In this document: positions 45,541 to 58,792 of the stretch, in pieces | How the letters are laid out: each line of letters starts with the position of its first letter | Position numbering within the stretch: position 1 is the stretch's first letter | Origin: Anniella stebbinsi | Taxonomy: Eukaryota > Chordata > Lepidosauria > Squamata > Anniellidae | NCBI GenBank assembly: GCA_029215795.1 | Contig: JARDYH010000007.1 | Span: 62,178,763 to 62,242,762, forward strand | DNA length: 64,000 nt | Direction of reading: 5' to 3' | Made by a program: the position numbers and the translations under genes | Notes under the pieces: model-generated | Databases searched by the model: none | Told to the model about the DNA's origin: nothing | The model's input: only the letters and a program-made list of their open reading frames with translations

Positions 45541-48275
45541 TGCCCTGGCTCTTCGGTCTTCTACGCACATGCCTCTAGCCCGCTTGGAGTTACACACTGC
45601 TCCAGAACCTGATTACATGAAGCCTGACCCTTGCCAAGGCCAGATATTCTGCAGGGGAACAAATCACCCTCAGCTCCCCTCAACTTCTGGGAAACAAGTA
45701 ATTGCTGCTGCAGAAAAAAAGAAAGAAAGGGGGAAAACAGAGAAGGAGACGCACTGGATCACTTGGGAGAAGAATGCTTCGCTTCACCTGTGGCAAGCAG
45801 CATGAGAAGGGGGGGTCATCTCAGGGGTGGGTGCATCAGTGCACAGTGGGGGGGGGAGATGCTTTTAACGGCTGCGCTGGCATATTCAATAGCTGCAAGA
45901 GGGCCGAAAACCAGAATGAATGGGATGCGAGTGAATTGTTTGAAAGAGGATTAAATAATTGCTGACTGGTATTGACGGTGAGATACGGTCAGCCGTGTGC
46001 TGCTTTACAGGACGCTGCTCTCGCTCTCATTCTCTTTTTAACTAGTGATTGAACAAAAATGGCATCATTGCTCACTGGAACTCCAGCCTCACTTCTGGTA
46101 AATGACCTCAGTCATAACAGGATTACTAAGACCACAGGTCTTCACAACTGAAGGAAACTCATTCTTGCATTGTGGTTCCTGCAAGGGATGTGAAACAGCA
46201 GCTAGGGTTTAGTTTAGGATACAGGTGGGCAACTCATGCCCCATAGGGACTAAACCCCCCCCCACACACACACACACCCTTTGTCACACACCCCCATGGC
46301 TAGGTTTGATGACATCTTTCTTTCTGCCTTTTTCTAGTGAGGAGCCTGTGCCTTCCACAAATGTAGCAGCAGTTCAACAGATGAAGCTATCTCCATCAGT
46401 GTGTCTCCCTGCCAAGGAAAGCTTTCTCTGTTGAAATCCTGCTTCCCATACAACCATTAGAGACGCTGGAGCCTTATCGGGGAGGGAAACAGTACGGAGC
46501 GATCCTATCAGAGACGTTACCCACACTGAAAGTAAAGATGGTGCAGGGTTCCATAACTGCCTAAAGACCCTTGTAGAGATGGCAAGATCGTTTTATGTCT
46601 GCCACAGATGGGACATTGTCAGGAAATGCTTCCTAGCAAGAGTGCATAGTCCGCCCCTGCTGGGTCACCGGTCCTCTGCCTTCCTCGCAATATGACTCGC
46701 CTTTGGCCAAACAGAATTGCCACCAAAGTAGCACCAAAGACACACACTGAGCAGGACTGGGGGTAGAGGCAGAAGATGGGATATTTTTGCAGCTGGGTTG
46801 GGGAAGAAATAAACACCCACCTTTCCAAAACTCCCAGTTTCAACCTAAATTGGAAGGAGGGACTGTCCTATACAAGTCTAGCAATGCTGCATGTTGCCAA
46901 TGGCAAAACCTTTCCCGTGAACCGCCATCGCTGCTTCAGAGACATAAAAAGGCCAGCCAATTAACGGACGGGCAGATGATGACACCCGCCATGGCCCCCT
47001 TCACATCCTCTCCTGAACCTCTTAAAGTTCTGATTTAGCTGACACGGCTCCACGTGAAACAAAGGGGCAGCAGCTGCCTCTGGCTGGGCAAAGTTAATCT
47101 ATATAGTGGCAGGTGCACCATTTTGCAATTAGGCTAATATGCTGAACGCGGAGGAGGAGGGCACGGCGATTAAGTATACTTCCTAGGAAGGAAGTGGTGG
47201 CCTCTTTATCACCGAGATCAGAATATTTATGAACCTTTCTTGGCCCCTGATGAAGTGATTGTATCGCAGGTAAGCTCGGAAGGAGGCCAGCTATGCCAGC
47301 TACGATTTATACATGGATGGGGAGGGTTGCCATGCTGTGCTGGTGGAGCAGGCCTCGTTACTCAAGGAGGAAGTGTCCTCCTAGCATGAGCCTCCGCACA
47401 AGCAGCTAATGGCTCAAGGCGGCAGTTTTTTTCCGGGGCACTGCTGAAGCAGATGGCATGTGGCTTGGATGTGTCACCGAGGGTTATAGGCAGCCATGTG
47501 CAAACGACGGGTTATGAGGCAGCATCCTCTATGGTATTGCAAAGGACCATGGAACAACTCCCATGTTGGGTTGCAGAGCACAGCATCTTAGGGAGGCAGG
47601 TGGGATGGCAACATTTCTTGTTGGAATAGTCCTTGCCTGGGAAGCTTTGTTGCTGGTGTTCAGAAAGCAGCACTATTTCTAATGTTATCCTATCTGGAAG
47701 CCTCTGGGCAGATTACTTGGGTGGGCACATATGAATTGCCTCCCCCCCGCCCACCCCAAAAAGAGGAAATTCATCACCGGACAAGAGATCACTGATTTGC
47801 ATAAAATGTGCAGATGCTACTGTATATATCTGGATGCAAAATTAGAAAGGGATTGTTATTATTTAAATAGAAATACAGTACATCTCACCATAGTGAGATA
47901 GAACAGGTGGCCCATGTGCCCCAGCCTGTTCAGGTACTAACTATGTATTCTTGTGTTGTTGTTGTTTCTTTAAATCAGATTTGGAGTGGACATCCCTTCA
48001 AACGGAGGACATTCCTCTGGCAACCCTTCAAAGAGAGAACTGTAAAAGAAGACACCTGGCCACCCTACAGCTAACCTGTTCAGAGTTTAGAAAATAGGCA
48101 CCTCATTAAAGTTGGGGCTGTCAGCTGATTAAAACAATCTTTGCGGATTAATCAACTGCTAATGGGCTCAATTGCAGAAATGTGAATATGACTAAAACAA
48201 AGCTTACTTGGTCTTGAGATGAAAGACGCCTCTGTCACAGCAGGCACCGTTTCAGGAACGCGAGACGCTGCCATA
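45541..48275. other. No gene recognised
   Basis: No exon supported. The stretch 47,030-47,300 is largely free of recognisable repeats and holds a palindromic TTCCTAGGAA at 47,180-47,189; it could be regulatory, but only its appearance suggests so. Confidence 0.35.
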
Positions 48276-48279
48276 AGCC

Positions 48280-48435
48280 AAGTCTGATCCTTGGTCCACC
48301 TAGCCCAGTATTGTCAGCACTGACTGGCAGCCGTGACTCTCCAGGGTTTCAGAGAGGGGTCTTTCAGAGGTGCCGGGGTTGGACCTGGGACTTTCCGTAT
48401 GAAAAGGGTGTGCTCAAGGGCTGAGCTACAGCCAG
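48280..48435 (-). mobile_element. tRNA-derived SINE, diverged
   Basis: Minus-strand copy with head GCTGTAGCTCAGCCCTTGAG and body CTGGAGAGTCACGGCTGCCA followed by TGGACCAAGGATCAGAC. Confidence 0.7.
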
Positions 48436-49665
48436 CTCCCACCTTTAGAAGAGGCTTTCTCTCCTCTGTCAAAGTGAAGGGAGGAATGCCTCTTCCAAGA
48501 CGCTACATCCAGTTGCAGTTTTTATAAGTGCATACGGTGAAATTATTAACTTGGTAAAGAAATGTCCTGCCTAAAGATTCAGGGGTGCCTTTTTCCTTGA
48601 TAAAGTTGGGGAGATCAAAGGTGCAGAATTATTCTACGATGTTATTACCTGCTGAGTGTGTCTTTAGTTGTTTGCATCAGACTTTCAAGTTGTTATTGTT
48701 GCTTATCGCTTTCGTAAACTGCCTAGAATGACACTGGGGATGACTGTACTGCCTGGGAACGATGGGAGTTGGAGTCCAATGCATCTGGAATGCACATCTG
48801 GAATGTATGCTGTTATGGAACCTTCATTCAATGTTTAAAACAGCAACAGCTGGAGAAGCTTCTGGAAATTACACCCACGGCTGGGCATGACTTGCACAAC
48901 CGCCCTCCCTTGATGTATGACACTCTTGATAATAAGACTGAACAAATGCAGGGTGTTTTCGTTGGAAGAGTACGTTTGTTGCCCTCATGAAGAATCATTT
49001 TTACGCATTGCAAAGATTTGCCACTCCTGGGGGGTGAGGAACATGGGAGATGCGGCTTTGTGGCCTGCCCAACTCACTGGGGTCGGATGTGCAGAAAATT
49101 CACTTGCGGCTGTCGACACCCTTTTCTTTGGTAAAGGGATGGCGTGTGCTTCAACGAGCGGTTTAAAAGGAAAAGCTCTCCCAGATATGGCTCTTAAAAT
49201 AGATACTCAGGAAGGCATCTCGTTTGTCTCTCTAACTGCATTCTGACTTTGGGGCGGTCTTGACCCCAGAATGAACTATATGACAGACTGTGGTCATTTT
49301 CACCCATGACACTCAAAGCATCTTTGGGGCTTCTCTCCTCTTCCGCTTTCTCTTGCACGTGAATAACCTTCACGCATGCGCATGCTCTGGATCCCGCATA
49401 TGAAACTGCCCCACGACTGCAAAGCAGCCCATCATCCAAATGCCGTTTCCAAATGGAATCTCGGCTTCAACAAACCAAACATTCAGACTTGTTCTGCCCA
49501 GCCGGGTTTCATCTCACACACAAAAATGGCAGATTTGCACATCCACATTTGTCGGGGATAAGGAACAGGTAACATCAGCCTCTGTGATTGGCAGACAGTA
49601 TGTCATGACCGGATTGGCCAGGCTGGTATAAATAGTGGAAGAATGTCTCCTCAGGTATTTGCCTC
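48436..49665. other. No gene recognised
   Basis: A dispersed short-repeat core at 48,750-48,800; otherwise nothing supported. Confidence 0.4.
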
Positions 49666-49689
49666 CCCAGACATTAAGATAAGCACCTG

Positions 49690-50080
49690 AGGCCTCCGTG
49701 CGGATACCCCTGACAAATGAGGCAAGGTGGGGGACTACGAGAGAGAGGGCCTTTTCGGTGGTGGTGGTGGGCATTTGTGGAACACTCTCCCAAGAGAGGC
49801 TCGCCTGGCGCCTGCACTGTGGTCCTTCTGTCACCAGGGGAAGTCCTTTTCATTCTCCCAGGCATGTTGAGGGCTTTTAGGATTCTATTCTGCGGCTAGT
49901 TTTAATCTGGTTTTATGAAGTGGTCATGGTTTTATTTTTGTTGCTGGCTTTGTCTTGGTTTTATTCATTGTCTTGAATTGTTTTGCTTGTTTTGTTTTAA
50001 TGATTGCCCTTTGTTTTTTCAGAGAGCTTTGGTTATGGGGGCAGTTTAAAAGTACAGTAAATAAATAAAATAAAAATAAA
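49690..50080 (+). mobile_element. L2-like LINE 3' end
   Basis: Begins with the same ORF2 tail as 425-620 (GAGAGAGAGGGCCTTTTCGG) and passes into a T-rich 3' region ending near AAATAAATAAAATAAAAATAA. Confidence 0.6.
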
Positions 50081-50099
50081 GCCCACCCTTTGTGCATAG

Positions 50100-51350
50100 A
50101 GCAGGAGCTCCTGATCACTGCAATTTGCTCTCAACCTTCGGTCGTTTCCCTCCCCACCCCCCATCCCATTCCACTTCTAGAGATGGGCACCTCGACTCGA
50201 AAACAACCATACTTTAGGGATCACCTCACCGGTTATATCGTTGCCCGAACTCTGTCACCCTCTGAGGGCACACTCCTGGGGGCGCCGCATGACCCTGACT
50301 GAAGTTCGCCTCAGGAACACTCACAGTAGAGCGTTTGAGGTTGCAGCAGACCATCCTGCACCCCCACACTTCTGACATTTAGATGCCTCCTTGAAACCCA
50401 TCTGAAGTGTGACCCAGCCAATTATGGTCTGTAGCACAGGCCTGGTTCACATGACACGCCAGGCTCACAGTGGGTTGTCTAAGCCCCGACGAGCTGCAGC
50501 GCGTACAAGGTGCCATTTTGAATCTGCAACCCCCAATTGCTAAGTCATGCGAACCTGGCCACCGTGGCTTATTTGAGGGTTGGGTGGTTGGTGAATGAGG
50601 CATCTTTTAACTGGGCCTTTCCGCCAACCGAAGAAACTCTCATTGACTAATTGCATTAATTTTAGTTGCTTGCTTGCATTAAACTTTGCCTCTGTTTGCC
50701 TGGGTAAATAGCAACCTTCTCAAGCAAAGGCTGCCTCTGTTTTCGTCAGGGGCAACTTTGGAATGGATCAGAAGGTTTTTTTTAATGCACGCAACTAATT
50801 GATTAAGTAGTTCAAAAACAGCTCTGCAGCCCAGTTTGGCACAGCAAAAAAGGTTGGATTAACACCAAACTTTTGCATAGGCAAACTTGAAAGGTGGGAT
50901 TGAAATGGCCTCCACGCAGCTTCTGGCAATTGCACAGAGCTCAGTTCCTAGGAACTGTTGCACAAGCAAAATCTGGAGGGCATTTTCTGTCTCTGCTGTA
51001 ATCATGGCTGATGGAGGAATTAAATGTTTACTCAGTGTAAATGCTGGCTGCAATCCCGTTCCTGTTGGTATGACTTGTGCCATGGCAGCTAGGAAAGATT
51101 GAGTCCAACACATCTAGAAGCCACCAGGCTGGAGCCCACTGGAACAGCTAGGTCACTAAGACCCTGGGCTTCATGGCCTCATGGGGGTGAGGTGTTGAGA
51201 TGGCCATTTGTTTTACTTCAGTTTTGAAGCACACCATGAATATTTCTCTTTTTCCATCCCACCCCTCCAACCGGAGGGAGCTAGCGGTTCTGATGCCAGA
51301 AGGGTGGGCAATCCACTAAGGGTCCAGTCAGAACCAGTCAGAACTCTAAA
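50100..51350. other. No gene recognised
   Basis: Contains a hAT-like MITE end near 50,445-50,560 and a fold-back arm at 51,280-51,345. No exon supported. Confidence 0.4.
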
Positions 51351-51353
51351 GTA

Positions 51354-51669
51354 GGCTGACCAGATAAAATCCAGGTCAGGGCTCATGTAACTTTAACAGT
51401 TGTAGAGAAAAGGGCATTTCAGCCGGTGTCATTTGTATGCAATTAATTCCTGGTGAAATCCCCTCTTCATCACAACAGTTAAAGGTGCAGGAGCCCTGCC
51501 TTCTTTTGTATATGGTCACTCTAGTATAGTGCACGCACCTTTAACTGTTGTGATGAAGAGGGAATTGCACCAGGAACTAATTGCATACAAATGACACTGG
51601 CTGAAATGCCCTTTTCTCTACAACTGTTAAAGTTACATGAGCCATGTCCTCCTTTTCAGATGGTCAGCC
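51354..51669. mobile_element. Palindromic MITE with TA flanks
   Basis: Same family as 7,647-7,953 and 19,279-19,594, with TA at 51,352-51,353 and 51,670-51,671. The left end is the CCAGATAAAATCC variant and the right end the CCATCTGAAAAGGAGG variant, so the ends are mixed. It sits at the left edge of the L2 relic. Confidence 0.75.
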
Positions 51670-51671
51670 TA

Positions 51672-53230
51672 TCTAACAGGGAGGCATTGTCCGGCTGGGT
51701 CCAGGAGGTTGTAAATTCCTCCTTGACAGAGGGGCTGGTAACGACCTCTTTGAAGGAGATGGCAATTAGGCCACTCCTGGAAAAGCCTACAGCAGAAGAT
51801 GTTAACAACTATAGGCCAGTTGCCAGCATCCCTTTCCTGTGCAAAGCGCTTGAGTGTGTGGTCTCTGGCTAACTCCAGACACTCCTGAATGAAACTGATT
51901 ATCTGGATCCGTTTCAATTGGGCCTCGGGCCTGATTTTGGGATGGAAACTGCTTCATTTGCCTTATGAGATGACCACTACCAAGAGAGGGACAGCGGGAG
52001 TGCAATCCTATTGGTCATCTTGGAACTCTTGGTGGCTTTTGGTACCTCCAGGGTTGGTATCCTCCTTGTGCATAAGCTGTCTGGGTTGGAAGTCGGGAGT
52101 TGGAGGTCTTGTGTTGTAGCGGTTCCACTTCTTGGATGGCCATTGCCAGGAGGTGGTGCTGGGTTATTTCCCCCCTGTCCCTTGGCAGTTACGCTGTGAG
52201 GTTCCACATACTGTTCAACATCTACATGAAACCACTGGGGGAGTTTAGCTGGAAATAAGGATGGAGGAGTCATGCAAATGAACCCCCCCCCTCTCTCTCT
52301 CTCTCTCCCTCCCTCTCCCTCCTTTTCATCAAATCCAGGTGAAGCAGCGGATGTTCTGAATCAGTACCTGGGTGAAATCAACAGAGACTCAAGTCAGATA
52401 AGATGGAGGTACTGTTCATGAGGGGTTCATCTGTCCAGCTGAGTTGTGTTCATCCTGTTCCAGAAGGGGTGAACACCACTCAGGCATGGACAACTTATGG
52501 CCCTCCAGATATTTTTCCCTACATCTTGCATCATCCATCACCATTGGGTGAGCTGGCAGCCTGACAGGAGGCCCAAAACACCCGGAGGGCCACAAGTTGC
52601 CCACCCCTGCTTTAAAGGATCAGGTTCGTCGTTTGGGGGTGTCCTTGGATCCAACACTATTACTAGAGTCACAAGTGGTTTTGGTGGCACAGAGCACCAG
52701 TTGAGCCTGATATACCAGCTATGACCCTATCTGGACAGAGATAGCCTCACAACAGATATCTACGCTCTGATAACCTCTCATCCGGATTACTGCAATGCAT
52801 TATACGTGGGGCTGCCTTTGAAAGCGGTCTGCAAACATCAGCTGATTGAAAACAGGGCAGCAAGGTCATTAATGGGGACTGGCCAATGTGATCAGATTAT
52901 GCCACTGCTTTGCGATCTGTACCGGCTTCCAGCCTGTTTCCAGGCCCAGTTCAAAGTGCTGGCTTTAACCTTCAAAGCCAAATCCAGCTCACCTGGGGTC
53001 CGACGGCCACAGTGCTCTGTCCCTGTCCCCACCCCCGACCACCATGCTTTGGTGGTGTCCCATCCTTTTTCCCACCACCACTCTGAAAGGTTGAAATTCC
53101 TCCCGAGACTTAGTTACCGGCAGCAAGAGCTTCAGGCTAAAAATATGCAGGCCCCCCTTTGCCTTTGGCTTCTGTCCCACCCATCTCTGGAATGCAGGCC
53201 CCTAAGAGTTTCTCCAGGACGGAATTTGAG
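51672..53230 (+). pseudogene. L2-type LINE ORF2 relic (reverse transcriptase to C-terminus)
   Basis: Plus-strand fragments in shifting frames match L2-like ORF2. One is KPTAEDVNNYRPVASIPFL (RT motif region) followed by LNETDYLDPFQ near 51,880-51,915. Near 52,810-52,980 the tail reads HQLIENRAARSLMGTG, LYRLPACFQAQFKVLAL and TFKAKS. Stops and frameshifts break the frame and the segment is interrupted by a dispersed repeat at 52,490-52,610. No activity is possible. Confidence 0.75.
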
Positions 53231-56200
53231 ACCTCTGTTTTACATAAATAAAATCTGCTTGGCCCATGGCTGGAAACAGATGCTGGTCTAGATCAGCCTT
53301 TGGGTGGATCCAGCAGGCCTCCTCTGATGTCCTAGCCCTCCGGGTCTCTTGGGGCAGAACCTGCCCTTCCAGCCAGCAGCCCACACAAAGAAAGAAGGGC
53401 CATAAAATATTTCTTAAAGAAGAGGCCCTTTGCAGGAGTTGAGCTGCTTCAGGCTGAGGGACCCGAAGGTGCATCTGAAAATAGTCTGGAAATGGGAGCA
53501 GGATGCTGCAGCCAAGGGGGCAGGATAGGACGAGTCGGTTGGAGCGCATGACTCGATCTGCACTGCTTCAAGGCACAATTCAAGGTGATCGTTCTTACCC
53601 ATCAAAGCCGACGCAATGTCTGCAGGGGGACTTTCACCACTATATAACCCAGCCTTCCCCAACCTGGGGCCCTGCAGAGATGTTGGACTACAACTCCCAG
53701 TATCCCCCAGCCAGCATTGTCCAAGACCTCTGGACAACCCCAGGTTGGGAAGGCCGCTATGCATATTTCAGGTTGCTAACAGTGACTGTGGGGGGTGGGG
53801 GGACCATGTTGAAAACGTCTGTCACTTTTGCAGGCAAGGGAGCAACCTGATTTCTGGTGAAATTCACCAGTGCTTCTGGAGAAATTACAGAGAACTGGAA
53901 AGAGACAGGCAGAACCTGCAAGTCAAACAAATACCAGCTTTGTTCTTAAGAACAGCTTAAAAGAGACATGTCCTTATAACAACTCTGTTATTAGCCATGG
54001 CTTAGGGCTTCTATAGAGATGATGAGCCGTGCCAACCGAAATGAAAAACCTCCCACAGATTCTGGGCCCTGGCTACATTTCACTAATTGAACATATTTGC
54101 ATGTGTTTCCCGTTTTGCATAATTCACCTTGGTGTCTTGTGTTGTGATTTGGAACTTTTGGGCAAGGAAGGAGGCAGAGCCGGGCGGGAAGAGGAAGAAA
54201 GGAAGAAGAGGGGGGGGAAGAGCCCTGAGGCTGGATCAGGCCCAGGGTCCATCCACTCCATCGTTCTGTCCCCACAGGAGGCCAACCAGCTGTCGACCAG
54301 GAACCCACAAGCCGGACACAGGGCAACAGCCCCCTCCCACCAATGTGCCCCAGCAGCTGGTGTACATAGACTTACTGAAGTTATTGGGGAAAGCCACCCC
54401 TGTGCTTGCTGGGTACAATGCTGCAGTGCATTACATGTGGGGCTGCCTTTTGAAGATGGCCCGAAGCCTACAGAATACGGGATCTGAGCGTGCTACAGGG
54501 GGCTGAGCGTTTACTCGTGACAGGGCTGCTGCTGAACCTCTTTCAGCCTGAAGGTCGAATTGGAGGCTGTATCCCAGTGGCGGGCAGAGCTTAGGGCCAA
54601 AGAGGCTAAGAGCCCAAAGCCAAAGAGACTGGCCCCCAAATCCCAGGTGTACCAGCACGTTTCAGTGTAAAGCCCTCACTTCTGGTCACTAAAGCCTTAG
54701 AAGAGACATTCACACTTTTTAGACTTGGGGAGGCACAAAGCTCAGATAACTCTCCGATGATCAGAGGCCAAGGAAGGAGCGGTGGCCATCTTTAGTAGCC
54801 AATTTCCTCCCTTTGTTTTCAGGGAGAAGGGAAAGGCTGGGTGTTTTTTTTTAAAAAAAGCACCCACTGGTGGAAAAGCCCCCTCCCCGCCCCCAGGTGC
54901 TGAGAACCAGCAGGGCTCTAGACCCAGCTGGCCACTGCAAACCTCCCCGGCCTCCCCAGCGCTCGCTCAAGATGCATTTGCCCCCTTTGCTCTTATGCTT
55001 AAATGATGTATTTTGTAGTATTCCACATGGTGCTGTTTGTTCATTTGCTTTTGGAACTCATTCATTAATCCACATGCGGCTATTTTTGATCATTTGTTAC
55101 TGGAATTAAAGTGTTTTTGTCATTTTGTAGGTCACTCCGAGAACAATTGTTATCATTGGGCAACCGATAAATAGAATGAGGAAATTAATAATAAAGTAAC
55201 TGTGGTGGAGGATCAAGGAGGACTGAGCCTTCCCTTGGGAGATGTGCTCTGCTTCCCTCTGGCTTTGGAAGACCACAGCCGCCAGCACCAGGAACACCTC
55301 TAGCTTTGAGCTGTTTTCAGCACTACCCAGTTACTGCTAGACACAGGATGGGAATTGACTTTCCACACTTCTTTGGATACAGCCCACTTTTGGCGGGAGT
55401 GGGGGTGCATAATGCTGCTATGTTCTGTTTGCGGTAGCAGGCATGACATAACGGTGCGCGTGGTCAAGCAGTAATGCCCCCGAAACATGGCTTTTGTGAA
55501 ATTTGCAGCCTGTCTCCACCAAAACACAAGGGGAGCTCCAATCATGAGCTCCCTAAATCTTGTCTGGGTTTGCTTTTGCTGTCATTTTCTTCTTTTAGCT
55601 TTGTGTGTGGCTATTCTGTTGCATTGATCACATTGTTTTGTTTTGTATGGTTTTGTGAACTGCGCTGAGCCACTCAATATATATCAAGAGAGAGAGAGAA
55701 TGGTGCTGCTCTGAGATCAGTGGTGCATGTAACTTAGTATTGTCTACACCAGGGGCAGGTAACTGGGTTCCCTATAGATGCTTTGGACTCTTGTAATCCC
55801 TGACCACTGGTCATGCTGGTTGAGGCTTATGGGACTTGTAGTCCCAAGCATTGGGAGAGCAGCCGGTTGCCAAACTGGCAGAGAGAGTCTTCCCTGTCCC
55901 GCTATCTGACCATTTGACCCAGAGGCTGCAGCAGAGAGCTCCTGCCCGCAGAGCAGGTCTTCTGGCATCACAGCCCTGCCCCTAAGCTCTCCACCCACTC
56001 AAGAAGCACCACGGCCCGAGATCGCTAACTGGAGGTGCCAGGGACGGAATCGGGGACTTTCTGCCTTGCAGGTGCTCCACCAAGGAATCTTGTCCGTCTG
56101 AACTGTCCGGGTTGCCGTGGTGGTGCTGGCGTTTGTGGGATGCACCCAAAGATCTGTGCTAACACAACAGCAGTTTCTTTAACCTACAAACCCACATCCT

Positions 56201-56475
56201 GCCCTTGAGAAAACAGGCCCCACAAAATGCAGGTGCAATCTGTTTGTTACAGAGTTTGGAGGAGGATCACTCGCTCGTTCGCACGGCTCCCAAACGGAAA
56301 TGTCTTGTCCCCGTTCCTTTATCATTATTTGTTCACTTCGGTAGACCTGAAGAGTTGGAAACTCAGTAAATGCGTGGAATAGTAGCTGAACAGAACCAGG
56401 ACCCAGCCTGGTTCAGTGGCTAGGGGGGCGTATCAGAGGTTTCCACCAGGTGGATGCATCATGGAAAAGCTACCC
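53231..56475. other. No gene recognised
   Basis: Holds dispersed short repeats at 53,655-53,750 and 55,745-55,850 and a minus-strand LINE-like fragment at 54,235-54,400. No exon supported. Confidence 0.4.
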
Positions 56476-56479
56476 TGTG

Positions 56480-56700
56480 GCAGTGTGTGTGGTGTGGTTG
56501 AGTGACTGGGGAGCCTGGGTTCTCGTCCCCACTTGGCCATGAAGCTGAGTGACCTTGGGCCAGTCATGGACTCTCAGCCTAACCTACCTCGCAGAATTGT
56601 TGTGAAGATAAAACGGAGAGATGAGGACCATGAAAGCCACCTTGCTTTCCTTGCAAGAGGAAAAAAGGTTGGATGCAAATGAAATAATATAATAAGTAAC
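56480..56700 (+). mobile_element. tRNA-derived SINE, second family
   Basis: The head GTGTGGTGTGGTTGAGTGAC is followed by CTGGGTTCTCGTCCCCACTT (B-box region) and the body GAGTGACCTTGGGCCAGTCA, ending in an AT-rich tail. It shares this layout with the copy at 63,410-63,600. Confidence 0.7.
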
Positions 56701-57694
56701 TCTTGGTAGGAGTTTTGTTTGCCCTTGTGACTGCACCGGCTGCCACATTTGGAGCTGGAAAAGCATTCCCCTGCCTGCTTTTCACCTGGTTGGGGTGTTG
56801 GTGGCCCCTTCTCTGTCTTGACTTCTCTGGAGTTTTCCCACCTGTGGCGATGGATTCATGATCAACCAGCAGCTTTATTTGGCCTGGCAGATGAGTGGCT
56901 AGCCACAGGTCAGAAGAGGACCTTTTGATCTCCTCTGACCTTCCAATGAACAGTAGAACCAGCCCTCTCAAAGTTGACGTGATGGGACGTGGAATGGTGG
57001 AGATGTTCACAGCACAATCACATGAATTTCAAATGAAAAGGTTGGACGGGTTAGTATTTTGTAGGAATAAAAGTGTGCTGTGTTGCTTTAAGGCGTGGTT
57101 CTTAAGGGATTCGATACGGTTCACTCCCTGCAGGACTGGTTTCTGGGGGGCCCTGGGCAAGACACCCTCCATGAGCCCCCTCCCTCAACACGCTCTTCCT
57201 CTCCCTCTCCCTTTTCATTGCTACCACTTGCTTGCATGGTCAGGGAGGGACGGAGGAAGCAGGGAGATCTCCTGCTCCTCCTCTTTCTGGGCCCAAATGG
57301 GAGGCAGATGAACAAGCAGGTTGCAGCACCAAAGAGAAGGAGCAAGCCCAGGGAACTCTAGTCAATGGGCTCCTAATGGGCCCTGGCTTCCTGGAGAGGC
57401 TCTCTGGCCACAGGTGGGTCATCAATAAAGTCAGTCCAGATAATTGAGGCTTAGGGCACAGCAGAAAAAAAGTCCTACAACTCCCATCATGTCCCAACCA
57501 GCAAGGTTGGATGGGGAACGCTGGTAAGTTGTCAGGACTTTTTTTTCTGTCTAAACACACATAGGGTTGCGCCCGTAGTTAGGGAGGGCTTTACCATGTG
57601 GTAGGTCTCTTACAGAGATAAATTTCTAAATCCTGTATCATTAAAGACCAGAGAAACTGCTTTGTTTTGTAAAAAAAACCTTTTACAATTAAGG

Positions 57695-57700
57695 TTTATT
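57695..57700 (-). terminator. SOCS1 polyadenylation signal
   Basis: AATAAA on the minus strand, about 470 bp after the SOCS1 stop codon, followed by a T-rich segment. A 3' UTR of this length fits the compact SOCS1 gene. Confidence 0.6.
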
Positions 57701-58168
57701 ATCACCTTTTAAAAAAATAGATATAAAATAACAAAAACGTTCTGCACAGCAGAAAATTATCAATAAGGCCTCCAAAAACCTCCATGTGTGCAAACAGTTT
57801 CTTTTTTTTCCAATTGTGTAAACATCAGAAGTCAAGTGTTCAAATACAGTGGAGTTGCTACAAAAATAGAGGTGTCCATAGTCCAAAAAGTTATAAAAAC
57901 CCAGACGCTGGATTTTTTCGGGTATCCCGGCTCTTTGCCCATCCGACACAGTGGCTACGTAAAAGAAAACTCCATGTAATCCAGTGTCCGCCACCAACTC
58001 TCCCCCCATCCAACTGATGCCTTCCATGCACGAATGGATCTTTCCCATTTGCCTGCAAGAGTGCGGCTGCGCCTTCGCAAGCGCACAGACTCCTGCTGGG
58101 GCTGGAGCCCCCTCTTGCACCTGCCCTTCATTTCTCCCAGCTGTACACATGGCTTTAATGTAGAACCC

Positions 58169-58792
58169 TTACAACTTAAAGGGAAATGACTCCAAGTAAT
58201 CCTTTAAGACCGGATTGAGGGGGACTCGGCTCAAGTTCTCTCTTCCAAACGTCGCCACGATGCTTTTGCGACAGAGGTCCTGCAAGGAGCGCAAACGCTC
58301 TTTGTGCAGTGGGGCGACCAGGAACTTTCGCGGAGAGCTAACGTAATGCTCCAGGAGCTTGAAGAGACAATCAAAGGTCTCCTTGCTGCCGTCCAAGTGG
58401 AAATGTCCTCCCTGGAAGATGACCCGGACGCTGGTGGGCCCCGTGCCCGTCTTAACGCTAATGGTGAAGAAGCAATTCTTCTGCCGGCTGTCCCGGAGGA
58501 GGAAGGTCCCCAGCGGCTCATCTTTGAGCTTCTCGTGGGCAGTGTCGACAGACAACGGTCCCCAATAAAAGCCACACTCCTCCAGCAAGAGGGTGGTGCG
58601 GTTGATGGCGCCAAAGTCCTCCTTGGAGCGAAAGGTGCAGAAGTGGGTGTTCTGGGGCTGTTGCACGGTGCTGGGCTGCCCAAGGCCGTGGGGAGCTCGG
58701 ACCTGCACAGCGTCCCTCACAGGCGGCTCAAGTCGACATCTCAGGTCTGTTGCAATTCGATTCTCAGGCGTCACACTGCTATGTGCTACCAT
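58169..58792 (-). CDS. SOCS1: Suppressor of cytokine signalling 1 (207 aa)
   Basis: SOCS1 is an intracellular feedback inhibitor of JAK-STAT signalling: its KIR blocks JAK kinases, its SH2 domain binds the phosphorylated activation loop, and its SOCS box recruits Elongin B/C and Cullin-5 for ubiquitination. Here the KIR is at about 48-62 ([12 protein letters not shown]). SH2 spans about 74-165, with phosphotyrosine-binding R100 in FLLRDS. The SOCS box is at 168-207, with BC-box [10 protein letters not shown] and the LNPVLKDYL end. The whole CDS lies in one exon, as in other vertebrates. Start: MVAHS, shared with chicken and human, with A at -3 and G at +4. Compared with the HFRTF motif in mammals and chicken, the KIR has Cys at residue 52. 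Identification is secure. Confidence 0.98.
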   Translation of the reverse strand: MVAHSSVTPENRIATDLRCRLEPPVRDAVQVRAPHGLGQPSTVQQPQNTHFCTFRSKEDFGAINRTTLLLEECGFYWGPLSVDTAHEKLKDEPLGTFLLRDSRQKNCFFTISVKTGTGPTSVRVIFQGGHFHLDGSKETFDCLFKLLEHYVSSPRKFLVAPLHKERLRSLQDLCRKSIVATFGRENLSRVPLNPVLKDYLESFPFKL

